From: Carettochelys insculpta
Lineage: Eukaryota; Chordata; Testudines; Carettochelyidae
DNA: 64,000 bases
Assembly (NCBI RefSeq): GCF_033958435.1
Contig: NC_134144.1
Span: 14,316,010-14,380,009 of the forward strand
Direction of reading: 5' to 3'
Positions within the stretch are counted from its first letter, which is position 1. The number at the start of each line of letters is the position of its first letter. The notes beneath the pieces were generated by a model. The model saw only the letters and a list, made by a program, of their open reading frames with translations. It had not been told where the DNA came from and did no database searches. Below, one piece after another: positions 1 to 11,940 of the stretch. The position numbers were made by a program, and so were the translations under genes.

Positions 1-1134
1 GCCGTAGCTCTGCAGAGCTGTGGGAGAAAGGCAGTTCTGGCCCTGGCCTGCACGGGAAAGCCGACTCCAGCCCTGGCCCTGTGGGTCCTGTAGTGGAACA
101 AGTGTTGTGTGCGCCTTGCATTGCTGGCAAACCATTTGTTCCTGGGATTTGGAGTATAGGTTCTCCTGACTTCCGCCCTGCAAGTGAATCTGACTTATTG
201 TACATTATTCAACACAAACAGGATATGTCTCGAGTCCTAGGATTAGTATTCAACTCTCACTAATACAACTGTCAAAACAAAAAAGCAGTCAAGTAGTACT
301 TTTTGCTGTGTTTTGTTTTTTCTTCGTTTCGATAGTATATAGACCAGCATGGCTTTGTCTCTGTTACTAATACAACTGTGGACAACTGAGGCTGGTCTCA
401 GCTACTCAGAGTCATGTAAAACAGTCCTTTCTCATATGCAGTGTGAAGAGGATTTCTCCCAGCATTTCAGAAAGAGCCAGGTGTGAAAGAAAATTCCCCT
501 TCCATAACAGAACTTGCCAAAAAAAAATGTGAATCTCACTCTTCACTACGTGTCTGAAAGTCTTGCCAAACACAGTGATAAACTGCAGTGAAATATAGAA
601 GTCTGCTGAACAAAAACTACATGCTCCCTCTAACAATTTTTCGTCTGTAAAACCAGAGATAACTTCCAACTTCCACAAACTGTATATTAAACACTAGTCA
701 TTCTAGCCAGTGACTTGAGTCATGCAAAATTACACACACACACTCTGATTTCAGCTTAGCACAGCACACCAAGAAACAAACCGCAGACTAATTTATTTCC
801 GCTGATTCCCAAATCTGTACTGCCACACAGAACATGGCACAAACTAGGGTGATAATTTTTTTTCTTAATCACAGTACTGTTCTTTTAAATTACAAGGTCA
901 ACCTGTCATGGGGATTTAGAAGCCAGATTTTCAGAAGTGTTCAGTGCGCCACAGCTCCTAGTTACCACTGCAGTTAGTGGTATAATAGTAGTGCCTACAG
1001 GCCCAGGCTGCAATCAGTAGGGTGACCGTCCAACCTGTTTTCAGCAGGACAGTCCCATATTTGGGACACCAAAGAGTGTGGGTTATTAGAATGATCTCTG
1101 GAATCACCCCTCTATCATGGCCTATAATCCCTCA
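1..1134. other. No gene recognised
   Basis: AT-balanced sequence with short, overlapping frames only and no recognised protein. A stretch near 1018-1075 (GGTGACCGTCC, then GGACAGTCCCATATTTGGGAC) resembles the end of a reptilian MITE, but no second end was found. Confidence 0.4.
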
Positions 1135-2943
1135 GCCAAATACTTCAGCAGCTGCAGAAGCATGATTCTGCAGCACTTCCTACCCTGAGTGACTCCAAGC
1201 TGCCATCAAAGAGATGAAGTGCAACAAGTCAACCAGACTAGATGGAATCCCTGCTGAAGTATTCAAAGAAGGCAGATCAGAGCTCCACAAACAGTTCCAC
1301 CTCCTGATTCTCAAGATCTGGGATAGAAAGCAGATGCTGTGAGAGTTCAGAGACACACTGATCGTCAGTCTCTTCAAGAAGGGTGACAAGTCAGACGGTG
1401 GAAACTATCATGGCATCTCCCAGTTGGCAACGGCAGGGAAAAATCTTTGTTCAAATCCCTGCAAACCAGCTCCTGCCATTCTTAGAAGAAATTCTCCCAG
1501 AATCCCAGTCTGGCTTCTGACAGTTCCAAGGAACAGCAGACGTGACCTTCACCGCCCAGCAACAGCAAGAAAAATGTCATGAACAAAACCAAGCTTTATA
1601 CATGAGTTTCACTGACCAAACCAAAAGCACTCAACTCAATCACTCACAGCACTTTGTAGATCATCCTCTCAAAGACTGGCTGACCCAAAAAATTCACTAG
1701 ACTATTGAGGTTGCTTCAACACAACATGACTGCTACATTACTGAGCAACAGTGGATCCTAAAGGGACCCTTTTGAGGTCAAAATGAGAGTCAAACAAGGC
1801 TGTATCATTGCTCCATCATTGCCAAGACCCTTCAACATTTTTGACGACAAGCCTCCAGATGACATGAAGACTGTCTACAGAATGACTGGGAAGCTTTTCA
1901 ATCTCAGGCTAAAAGCAAGACTGCCATGACTCAGTCATGGGGCTCCAATACATGGATGATGACATGGCTGCTGCTCTTTCTCTCACAGCCCTTCAAACCA
2001 TCTTAAGTGCCTTCACCAAAGCATATGAGAATCTTGGCCTCACACTGAATGTCAAAAAGACCAAGGTGCTCCACCAACCCTCGCCAATGGGATAATCTCA
2101 TGTACCCTCTACTGCAGTCAAGAGAGAACTGCTAGAAAATGTGGAGCAATTCCAACACCTTCAAAGTCATCTGTCTGCTAAAGTTGACATTGACACAGAA
2201 ATCCAGCATCATGTGAGCCGTGCAAGCTCTGCTTTTTCCCATCTGAGACAAACGTCCTTTGAAAGCTGGGACATCTATATCACGACAAAACTCCTTGTAC
2301 AGAGGGCAGTCGTTATGTCAATGCTACTGTATGCAAGTGAAAACCGGACAAAATACAAGCGTCATTTGAAGGCACTTGAACAACATCATCAATGCTGCCT
2401 CAGGAGAATCCTAACTATCTCTTGAGAGGATAGGCACACCAACACTAGTGTCCTGGAAGAGTCAAACATGACCAGCATTAAAGCCATTACCATTCACCAA
2501 CAACTGGTTGGACTGGTCACGTGGTTTGGATGTCTGATCAGCGCCTCCCAAAACAGACTTTTTTTTGGAATTGGAAGAAGGGAGGAGGAACTTTGGGGGC
2601 CACAGGAAGCAATATACAAACAGGCTGAAGGCACACATTAAAAAAGTGCAGCATCCGTGTTGACACTTTGGAGAACCTTGCCCAGGACAATCCCCAGTGG
2701 AGAGCGGTAATCCATGAAGGGATGGCAGAATTTGAGAGCGTCCACCACAGTGCAGACAAGGAGAGGGAGAAGAAGAAAAAAGGGCAGCAAAAACTGCACC
2801 GCACCCCTCTAACAGCTACCAAAGTTTGTCCCTTCTGTGATTAGACCCGTGGCTCCAGAATTGGGCTGATCAACCATCAATAGACTCACAAATAAGAGGG
2901 TGACATGAAGACGTCCTCCTCATTATTGAGTGACTGCCAAGAG
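1135..2943 (+). pseudogene. RTE-like LINE relic, copy 1 (RT to 3' end)
   Basis: Decayed reverse-transcriptase part of an APE-type non-LTR retrotransposon. Translated fragments in shifting frames show the family order: a KSTRLDGIPAEVF segment (about 1227-1265), FRDTLIVSLFKKGDKSDGGNYHGIS (about 1348-1420), then VKQGCIIAP (about 1791-1820). A C-terminal block reads LLYASENRTKY and CLRRILTIS (2320-2425), followed by a ruined CPFC...GSRIGL zinc-finger motif near 2830-2870. Many stops and indels are present, and the catalytic block is degraded (ATGGATGATGAC at about 1953). The 3' end is set at GCCAAGAG (ends 2943), because the copy at 12.1-13.2 kb ends at the same bases. The 5' end is approximate. 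This is a different subfamily from the element at 17.9-21.6 kb. Confidence 0.85.
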
Positions 2944-4737
2944 TCTCCAAATAACTCAGTCAGTATGTAGAGATGAGAGAATTTCACCAAAAAGAACGAA
3001 GTTCCAGATTCTCCATCGTCAAATGCAGACCTGTACCAGAAACAAGTTAATGGTTTCTCACTTGGCTCAAACTGCTGCTGTGACTTTCAATATACAGTTG
3101 CCTCTTAAACCTGGCACCTAGCTAGAACTATTTTTGTACTGTGAAAACATTTTAAGTAAGTTGTAGTATTAAAGTCTTCATTCACCACTAGCTGTCCGGG
3201 CTGATGGGAGACAGTTTGTGTTTGTGGTTTAGCCACTTCTCCGAGCTGTGCAGCACTGGCACTTCAGGCACCAGATGAGATATGTGGTTCGATTCTGAAT
3301 AGAGCTGTGTTGCCTGCCTGAACAGACCCAAGAATTGTGGCTGAACAGAAACAGCTCTCTGTGGTTACTGCATATTTGGACTTTCACATACTACCAGCCT
3401 TGAAAAAAAACAAAACACTTTTATAAAAAGCAATTTACTTGGGATAAGAGTCTCCTCTTGTAGCCATACAACAGCCCTTGACTTGCTGCTGCTCTTCTTA
3501 GATGGGTAGAGGTCTCAATAAGGAAAAAAAAGTAGGAGAGCAATGTGGAGAAGCAGATCTAAGAGTGGAATTGCATCCATGTCAGTGATTTCCTCATTTT
3601 TGGGGACTGAATATTAACATTCTCCTGGACATCAACATCTGAGTGACCAATGAATAATGTATTTGTTTCATCTTCCTGTGAGCGAGCAGACTGAGCTTGC
3701 TGGAGGGAACGTGCAAGGAATATTTCCTCCCGCTATCATCTTGTGCTCCCTGCACTGGAAAGTGCAGGAATCGCTCTGTCCAATTGCCATGCCCCCTCTG
3801 TACAGTCCTGCAGATCTTTATGGGTAACCAAGATGAACAAATTGCACAATATAAAGGGATGGGATGGCCTGGGGTGTCAGTTCCCCCAGCACGTAAGTGG
3901 GGACGGTGCCACCTGAACCCCAATCCCTCTGTGAGCGCATCTAACCATTACAATAGCCCCAGCATGGAGTTCATGGTTCTGCCTCCACAAATTTTTCTCT
4001 GCACTGCCTGGTGCCAGCCACTGCCCCACTGCACCATGTAACAACAAGGCTGTTGCGGGGGTCATGCTTGCATAAGACACCAAAAAACTTCTTCTCAGCG
4101 GTTTACATTTGTGCTTGAACCCCACTCACTCCCCTACAGGTGCCACGCAGTTGGAGTCCTTCCTGCACTCAGCCACATCACGCGGGTGGCCCCGACCCAA
4201 TAAAAGGATGTGCCTGCCATTCGATGCTGATCATGCTGCCAGGCAGCATCATGTCCTAGCTTGTGTGAGGTTAGTGCTCCAAGGGTGGCAAAGAATTTCG
4301 GGGGCTTGCAGCCACCGGGGTTGGGGGGAGAAGTCTCCCCCAGCAGCTAAGGTACTCGAGGGCTGGCTGCTCCTAGGAAAAAGTCTCCCCTGGTGGCTAA
4401 GACAATTGGGGGGACTACTTCAACTACTTCAACATTTCAACCGGCTCTGCATTCGCAGACCACAGGCCCGTGCCAAAAATATTTTTGGGGGCTTGCTGTC
4501 CATTGCAGACACCTGGTGCTTTGATATTTCTGTTTTATAAAATCTTTTTCCTAACATTTCCTATCTGTCTTCATGCTTTGACATGCCTCCCCCCCAAAAA
4601 AAAATACCCCACAAGTTGAAGGGCAAGTTGAGATTCCTGTTTCCATTAGACATTCAGTGTATGAGATTTCAGTGACATCACCTTTGTTGGCAATGTCTGT
4701 GTAGTGAAGAGGGAAGACAAGCATCTTTTTTTCTCGA
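2944..4737. other. Unannotated sequence
   Basis: No recognised gene. GC-richer sequence at 3700-4500 holds frames up to 143 codons on both strands, but their composition is low in information and no domain is visible. A short internal similarity (AAGTCTCCCCCAGCAGCTAAG near 4331 and AAGTCTCCCCTGGTGGCTAAG near 4381) suggests a degenerate ~50-bp duplication. Confidence 0.4.
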
Positions 4738-5060
4738 CTTTTCTATCACCTGTTTTCTATCTTTGAGAATACAATCTGTGTCCCTGTGTTATTTTCAGGG
4801 ATCGGATGCAATCACAGGATGGGGGACAGTTGAGAACACAGCCTGTGCAAAGAAGACTTATAGTGCACTGGAAAGCCAAAGACCCTCCCTTCATCAACTC
4901 TCTTTTTTCAAAAAATTCTCTATCATCCCTTTCTTCAAGCTTTTCAGGGTCCCTGTATTATTTTTAGGATCAGATGTAATCACAGGAGGGGGGACAGTCA
5001 GTGGATGGCCAGTCGAGAATTCAGTTACAGAAGAAAGATTTCTGTTAACTTTTTTGCTGT
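4738..5060. repeat. Degenerate ~170-bp tandem duplication
   Basis: Two copies of a unit are recognisable. TCCCTGTGTTATTTTCAGGG at 4781, followed by GGATGCAATCACAGGA and GGGGGACAGT, is repeated from 4950 as TCCCTGTATTATTTTTAGG, GATGTAATCACAGGA and GGGGACAGT. The upstream TTCTATCACC / TCTATCATCC segments are repeated with a similar offset of about 169-177 bases. Copies have diverged at several positions, so the duplication is not recent. Confidence 0.7.
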
Positions 5061-5769
5061 GTCTGTAGATGCTCTCCTTATCCTTCCTTCCAACAGGAAA
5101 AATGGACATTTGCTTAGCACGGGAGGGGAATGAGGAAAATGCAATGTGTGAAGATGTCGTCTGAGACCAGAAAGCATACTCAGCATGCTACGGGAATGAG
5201 GGAACTGTGGGCTAGGTTCCCACAATGCACTACTGCAACAGTTGATGTTTGCCAATTGAGTGTTGCAGCAACAAGTCAGCTTTGTGAGAAGCATGTGGGG
5301 AGGTGAGGATAGTCAAAGTTGCATTTCTAAATTCCCATTACAAAATCAGTATTAATAAATTCAATTTTATCTTGTAGTGTAGATGCAGCCTGGATCACCT
5401 TGCTACAGGAGCCCCTTAAATAACCTGAAGCTGCCCAAAATGAGCACTTAGGGTGCAAATTCTTGGGCAATAACACACTCACAAAGGATCAGTAACACTT
5501 TCTGTTGCCAACAACAAAAACTCATCCAGGAAGAAAATAAGAGGAGCCAGGAATAACAATGGAGCAAATTCTCAGTGTACATTCTAACTATAAAAAACTA
5601 ATAACTTCATTAACCTTTGCAACTTCCCAATAAATTTTTTGTGAAACCCCAGTTCAAGGTCCTATTTTGACACAAGCGTGGTCAATTACATTCAACAGGA
5701 GAAATGCTTATCGTGCTTCTTTTGTCACACAAGCCCCACGGTAATTGTTCATTTAATAAAGCATTTGGA

Positions 5770-5800
<31 letters not shown>

Positions 5801-6363
5801 AAATCCAGTACAGGGAAGAACAGAGACACTGGTAAGGAAGTGACTCTTCAATGTTCTCCGCAAAACTGAACTAGTTTTTCCCCCTGCTTCAGATTTTTTA
5901 ATTTCTTTTCCTGAGATAATTGCACAACTTCAATTTTAACATGTTAGTTTTGGAAGGACTTTATCTGTCTGGACTTCCGACAAACACAGGCTTTTCTGTT
6001 TCTAAACTACCCAGGAGCTCAGCCAGCAACAGCAACACGTTCATAAATGGTCACAAAATTACACACATTTTTCAGTTTACTTCTTTCAAGCCAAGTGGCC
6101 ACCTTTGGTTTAAATTTCTGCTCCCAAATCCACATAATGGAACTCAGACCTGCTCTCCTCTGTGTGGCCCCAAGTCAGCAAACTGCTGAAGCCCATGCTG
6201 AAGTTCTACTGCATCCTGTAGGACATAAATAAATGCTTGAGAAACTTCCTACACAGAACTGAACTGGAGCACGTGCATTAGTGCCTTTATGAACTGTGTG
6301 AAAAATTCCCAGTAATGGTAATGAGAATCTCACTGGAATCAAGAAACTAGGGATATAACAGCG
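5061..6363. other. Unannotated sequence
   Basis: Apart from the TAAA microsatellite, nothing recognisable. Reading frames of up to 89 codons lack any domain. Confidence 0.4.
5772..5803. repeat. (TAAA)n microsatellite
   Basis: About seven AAAT/TAAA units in a row. Confidence 0.9.
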
Positions 6364-6682
6364 CAGGGGCCAGCAATCCTCAGCACCCAGGCCAAGATGG
6401 CAAAGGAGCTGATTTTCATGGGCATGCGAGACAGGAGCTCAGTCCCACCCCTGCTTCTCCATGTAGCCCAGGAACTTGCTCAAAGCCTGTGGATTAACAA
6501 ACAACCAGCTAATTCCACCAACCACCACCTAAACAGTAAAGCTCTGCATCTCTACATATTAAAGAAACTGTTTTAAGTAGGGCTATTAGTGACTTTAAAA
6601 TGGATCACCAGAACTTGGACTGTACAGAGAGGTACAAAGGTCAAATTTGGACACTCCAGCTCGGAGAAGTTGCTGACCCTTG
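6364..6682 (-). mobile_element. hAT-type MITE, complete, 319 bp
   Basis: Non-autonomous DNA element without coding capacity. Its ends are CAGGGGCCAGCAATCC (6364) and GTTGCTGACCCTTG (to 6682), which are imperfect inverted repeats of the hAT form CAGGGGTCAGCAA. Read on the minus strand it matches, nearly end to end, the element that flanks the RTE-like insert at 11941-13394. Both share CCCAAATTTGACCTTT-like, AGATGCAGAGCTT and AGCTGGT...TAATCCACAGG blocks. Flanking 8-mers TAACAGCG and TAATAGAA agree at 5 of 8 positions, consistent with an old 8-bp target-site duplication. Superfamily is inferred from the ends and duplication length. Confidence 0.8.
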
Positions 6683-6949
6683 TAATAGAATATCTAGTTA
6701 CACAACTAGCCAATAAGCATCTCCTTAGAGTTACTGCTGCCAGTTACTTGTAACCTCTCCTCGACCCAAGTAAATAGGGAGTGGCTGGCTCAGTCTCTAT
6801 CCTAGCTTGTACTGGGATCAGGCAGCTCTCCCCACTGCTGCTCTACATTTAAAGGTCTGAGCCAGCACACAGGCTGGCTCGGTTTCTGTCCCAGGCCATG
6901 GTAATCAGGCTCTTCCCCCCTTTCTCCTTGTAACAAGCTATACGTACTT

Positions 6950-7768
6950 GAAAACTGTTATGACTCCCTCAGTCTTCTCTTCACTAGAGAAAACAAACCC
7001 AATGTTTTTTCCAGTCTTCCCTCATAAATCACGTTTTCTAGATCGTAATCATTTTTGCTGTTCTCCTCTGGACTTTCACCAAGTTGTCCGCATCTGTCCT
7101 AAAATGTGGTGCCCAGAACTAGACACAATACTCTTGCTGAGGTTTTATCCATGCAGAGACGAGCAGAAGAATTACTTACGTCTTGCTTATGACAGTCCTG
7201 CTAAAACCTCCCACAATGATATCTACTTTCTTTTGGGAACAGTGTCAGACTGCTTCCTCGGCAGTCATTTCCCATTTTGTACATGTGCAACTGCCTGGTC
7301 CTTCCTAAGTGGAGTACTTTGCATTTGTCCTTACTGAATGTCTTCTTTCTTACTTGAGGACATTCCTCCAATTTGTCCAGATCATTTCTAAATTTAATCC
7401 GATGTTTCAAAGCACTCACAACTCTTCCTACCTTGCTATTGTCTGCAAACTTTGCAAGTGTGCTCTCTGTGCCATTATCTATTTTAAATCACTGATGAAA
7501 GTACAGAACAGAACAGACCCAGGACCAAGGACCATTTCTTGTGGCACCCCCTTGATAACTGCTTCTAGTATGACTGTGAACTACTGATAACTACTCTCTG
7601 GGAACAGTTTTCTAACCAGTTATATTTTTGCCTTATAGTTGCTTTGCCTAGCTTTGCATTTCTGTAGTTTGTTCATAAGAAGTTCATACAAGACACTGTA
7701 AAAAAATCTTACTAAAATCAATATATACCCATCTACCATTTCCCACCTACCCGTACGGTTTCTTACCC
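6950..7768 (-). mobile_element. CR1 LINE, antisense, left half of a split copy
   Basis: Matches the antisense strand of the reptile/bird CR1 reverse-transcriptase region as I know it. It contains AATCATTTTTGCTGTTCTCCTCTGG, TGTGGTGCCCAGAACTAGACACAATACT, TAAGTGGAGTACTTTGCATTTGTCC and ACTGATAACTACTCTCTGGGAACA in the expected order, each slightly diverged. The match stops at TTACCC (about 7768), where a sense CR1 begins. It resumes after 10363 with the continuing sequence GCTATTAGGTTGGTTTGACA. No open frame survives. Confidence 0.9.
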
Positions 7769-10362
7769 TTGGCCTGCTGCTCACAAACAGGGAAGAAAAA
7801 TCAGGAGAAATAGAAGTGGGTGGTAACCTGGGCTGAAGTGATCATGAGATAGTAGATTTCAGGATTCTGACAAAAGGAAGAGTGACTGGTTCCCACAAAT
7901 GGCACGGTGGCTGAGTAGCTACGCCCCCTTGCTGGGGCCTGGGGTGTGGGTCTTCAGCCCCCACCCAAGGGGCTAAGGGATAAATTTGGGGTATGGCCCC
8001 AAGAATCTATTTTCCCTTCCAGTGGGCGGGGCTCCCCCCTTTGCAGCTGGGGGAGGGTCCAGAGGCTCTGCCCTCTGGCAGCTGACTGGGTGGCAGCTCT
8101 GGCTTGGACCCTGCTGCCTCAGAGCCAGCTCCTGCCTCTTGGCTCGTCAGCCCTAAACTGGGCTGGCTTCCCTCCCCTTATACACCTCCAGGCCTGACAC
8201 TGGCTGCAGGTGAACCGGGGTGGGGCTCATTGGGCACACATGCCCTGTTTAACCCCTGTCCTACCTGGCCTTCCTCTCACACTCTTACAGGAAGAAAGCT
8301 GAGCAGTAAAATACAGACCCTTCATTTCAGAAGAGCAGACTTTGATGTCCTGAGAGAACTGATAGGCAGGATCCCTTGGGAAGCTAATATGAAGGGGGAA
8401 GGAGTTCAGGAGAACTGGCAGTATTTTAAAGAAGTCTTACTGAAGGCACAGGAACTAACCATCCCGATGTGCAGTAAGAAAAGCAAATATGGTAGGCAAC
8501 TAGCGTGGCTTACCAGGGAAATCCCTGGTGAACTTAAACTCAAAAAGGATGCGCATAAAAAGTGGAACCTGGACAGATGACTAAGGAGGAGTATAAATAC
8601 GTGGCTGGAGAATGCCGGGCGGGGGGAGCGGGGGTAAGTAGGAAAGTAAAAGAACAATTGGAATTGCAGCTAGTAAGGAATGTGAAGGTCAAGAGAAAGG
8701 TTTCTACAGGAATGTTAACAATAAGAGGGGTATCAGGGAGGATGCTGGGCCGTTACTGGATGAGGGAGGTAACCTGGTGACAGATGATGTGGGACAGGCT
8801 GAAGTAATCAACGTTTTTTTTGCCTCAGTCTTCACGGACAAGGTCAGTTCCCCGACTACGGCACTAGGCAATGCAGTATGGGAAGGAGGTGGGCACCCCA
8901 CAGTGGGGAAAGAACAGGTTAAGAGCTATTTAGAAAAGCTAGTGCACACAAATCCACGGGTCTGGATTTAATGCATCCAAGCGTATTGAGGGAATTGGCA
9001 GATGTCATTGCAGAGGCTTTGACTATTATCTTTGAAAACTCATGGTAATCAGGTGATTGGAAAAAGGCAAATGTAGTGCCCATCTTTCAAAAAGGAAAGA
9101 AGGACTATCCAGGGAACCATAGACCAGTCAGCCGTACCTCAGTCCCTGGAAAAATCATGGGGGAGATCCTCAAGAAATCCATTTTGGAGCACTTGGAAGA
9201 GGGGAAAGTGATCAAGAGTAGTCAACATGAATTCACCAATGGCAAGTTGTGCCTGACCAATCTGATTAGCTCCTATCATGAGGTAACTGACTCTGTGGAC
9301 TTGGGGAAGCCAGTGGATGTGATATGCTCTGACTTTAGGAGAGCTTGTGATACAATTTCCCACAAAATTCTTGCCGGCAAGTTAAGGAAGTATGGATTGG
9401 ATACATGGACTGTAAAAAAGATAGAAAGCTGGCTTGACAGATGAGCACAACAGGTAGTGGTCAACGGCTCAATGTCTGGTTGGCGGGTGGTTTCAAGTGG
9501 AGTGCCCCAAGGATCGGTTCTAGGGGCAGTACGGTTCAACATCTTTATTAATCACCTTTGACAAGGTTCAACAACGAGAAGCGCAGAGTCCTGCACTTGG
9601 GACAGAAGCATCCCAAGCATAGTTACAGGCTGAAGGCTGACTGGCTAAGCAGCAGTGCAGCAGAAGAAGACTGGAGATTACAGTGGATGAGAGGCTGGAT
9701 ATGAGTCAACAGTGTGCCCTTGTAGCTAAGAAGGCTAATAGCATATTGGGGTGCGTTAGGAGAAGCACTTCCAGCAGATCTAGAGAAGTTATTATTCCCC
9801 TCGACTAGGCACAGATGAGGCCACATCTGGAGTATTGCATCCAGTTTTCGGCCACCCAGTATAGAAAGGATGTGGACACATTAGAGAGAGCAGAGGGCAA
9901 CAAGAACAACTAAGGGGCGGAAACACATGACCTATGATGAGAGGCTGAGAGATTTCGGCTTATTTAGCTTGCAGAAGAGAAGAAAGAGGGGTGATTTGAC
10001 AGCAGCCTTCAAATTTCTGAAAGAGGACTCTAAAGAAGATGGAGAGAAACTGTTCTCAATCTTGACAGATGGCAGAACAAGGAGCAATGGTCAGAAATTA
10101 CAGACAGAGAGGTGTGGGTTGGATATTAGGAAAAACTATATCACCAGGAGGGTGGTGAAGCACTGGAATGCGTTACCGAGAAAGGTGGTGGAATCTCCAT
10201 CCCTAGAGGTTTTTAAGTCCCAGCTTGGCATAGTTATGGCTGAGATGATTTAGTTGGGGTTGATCCTGTTTTAGGTAGGGGCCTGGACTAGATGACCTCC
10301 TGAGATCCCTTCCAACCCTAACGTTCTATGATTCTATTCTATGATTCTATTCTATGATTCTA
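7769..10362 (+). mobile_element. CR1 LINE, sense, 5'-truncated, inserted in antisense CR1
   Basis: The 5' end falls in the endonuclease-to-RT region (CTGCTGCTCACAAACAGGGAAG at ~7772). Translated pieces include HEIVDFRILTKGR (interrupted at 7881), then [45 protein letters not shown] (about 9497-9530) and the C-terminal RSNGQKLQTERCGLDIRKNY (10072-10130). The block that should carry the catalytic YADD/FADD motif is missing between FNIFIN (about 9553) and the HLG-like block (about 9590), which looks like an internal deletion. The 3' end has the CR1 signature: CTAGATGACCTCCTGAGATCC followed by repeated ATTCTATG units at 10324-10363. It is dead: stops, frameshifts, a deletion and a 407-bp insert. 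Confidence 0.93.
7882..8288. mobile_element. 407-bp insertion with 7-bp TSD (solo-LTR-like or MITE)
   Basis: GC-rich block that interrupts the CR1 frame precisely. AGGAAGA occurs at 7875-7881 and again at 8289-8295. Removing the block with one duplicate restores a continuous CR1 reading ILTKGRKLSSK. The insert begins GTGACTGG and ends CTCTTAC, and has no coding motif. The ends are close to the TG...CA of an LTR (TGACTGG...CTTACA) but offset by one base from the duplication, so a solo LTR is possible and not proven. A short unclassified DNA element is the alternative. Confidence 0.8.
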
Positions 10363-10495
10363 TTAGCTATTAGGTTGGTTTGACAAGATTTGTTTTTTGT
10401 TGACTCCATGCTGCTACTTATCACCTTATTATCTTTTAGGGGTTTGCAAACTGATTATTTGCTCCAAATCCTCTTCCTCCCCGGGCACAGCCTGT
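10363..10495 (-). mobile_element. CR1 LINE, antisense, right half of the split copy
   Basis: Continues the antisense CR1 interrupted at 7768. It holds AGGTTGGTTTGACAAGATTTG, CCATGCTG, TTATCACCTTATTATCTTTTAGG and TTTGCTCC in CR1 order. About 10 bases expected between TTACCC and GCTAT are missing at the junction. The right limit is approximate, where similarity fades after CCCCGGGCACAG. Confidence 0.85.
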
Positions 10496-11898
10496 GCATT
10501 GCTAAAGTAAGATGTTCCAACAAAGGCTGGGAAGATATGAGAAAATTGCTGTCTCACCTTCATGTGAACTATCTGGCCAGCGTCTCCAAGGGAAATTCAC
10601 TAATCCCAAAAGAATACACTACCTCTGGAGGTCGTGGCGGTATCCATTTTAAAAATTACAAGTTGACTACAACAGCTGCATAAATCAATCGTGGCTAGGG
10701 TTACACATAGTCTGTGACAGAGAGGGGATGTACTGACTTTTAAGTCAATGTCTCAACCTGGAAGACTACTGTTAAATTATTTGGCAACTTTGAAAATATT
10801 AAACCCTATTGGAATCATATACTCTCAGTCCTGTTTGTTACAGATTTCAGGTCACATTCTCATACACACGGGACAGGAATGGGTGGCTAGTTTCAGGCAA
10901 TAATTAACAGAAAGAAATTCTTGATATATTTCAATAAATACAGTCAAGAGATTAAAATACTGGGCTCTGGTCACCTTTGCATTTTAGTGCTGAGAAAAAT
11001 GAATCTTTGCAGCATTTTACTTTATAGGTTGATCAAATTCATTTTTCTCCCTCTTCGTAGCTGCTCTTTTCTATCTTCCTCAAAGAATCATCTTGCACCA
11101 AGTACTGGATGAGCTCAGAATATAAATTCAGCATGTCATTCAGCTGAAAACTGTGATAGTCCTTCACAGCAATTCAACACACAGGGGAAAAGAGATGAGA
11201 CAGGGAGTACGGACATATTACTTTTGTTTTCATCTGAAGGCAATGGGAACTGAGCTATCAGCTCACGTAGTCAGAAATGAAACCAAGCAGGAGGAGTACA
11301 TACCATCAACCAAACAAAATCAACTTTGTTTCAAAATTGTTCATACTAGCTGCTATGCTATGATAATGGGAGCTCTGCAAACCACCTGTGTTTTATGGTG
11401 ACGTAATCTATGCATAAGTGAAATGCTTTGTCAGTCCAATTTCTATCCTATACACACATAAAACATAGATGAGAATAAGATTTTCCATGCAGCTTTACCC
11501 TGACAATTTAACAAACCCACCATAAAACAAAGGGTATTTAATGTTAAATAAAACACTGTGACAAACCGTAACACTGCTTCCACTGGATGAATGCGATTGC
11601 CATCATGGCTAGATACCTATGCACTGGCTCTGCTCAAGCTAGCTCTCAAAACAGCAGTGGGGCTCTAATGGGATGGGTGTGGCTTTGTTTGAGGGTGATA
11701 CAGAGACTGTGACCCTTGGGAGCTCCAGAAGGCACAATACTTCTTGGATCACCCATATTCACCGCACCATACTTGGATAAAAATTAGAAGCAGGCATTTA
11801 AATTTCCCTCATCTGCATCAGCAATGGGAGTCCAAGGACTAAAGGCTGCATTAATAGAATTTTCACTGTCAACAATGGCACCCACAATAGAACACCCG
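10496..11898. other. Unannotated sequence
   Basis: AT-rich sequence with no recognised gene or repeat. Open frames up to 82 codons show no domain or signal. Confidence 0.4.
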
Positions 11899-11940
11899 TA
11901 AGAATAGCCATGCTGGGTTAAACCAAAGGTCTATCTAGCC
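11899..11940 (-). mobile_element. CR1 3' end, antisense, left piece
   Basis: AGAATAGCCATGCTGGGTTA followed by ACCAAAGGTCTATCTAGCC is the complement of a reptilian CR1 3' terminus. The match breaks exactly at ATCTAGCC, and the rest of the CR1 follows at 13395. Confidence 0.85.

Noticed and set aside
8104..8580. 158-codon open frame on the plus strand
   Set aside because: It is an accidental read-through from the 407-bp insert into the CR1 frame; the first half has no motif and the second half is CR1.
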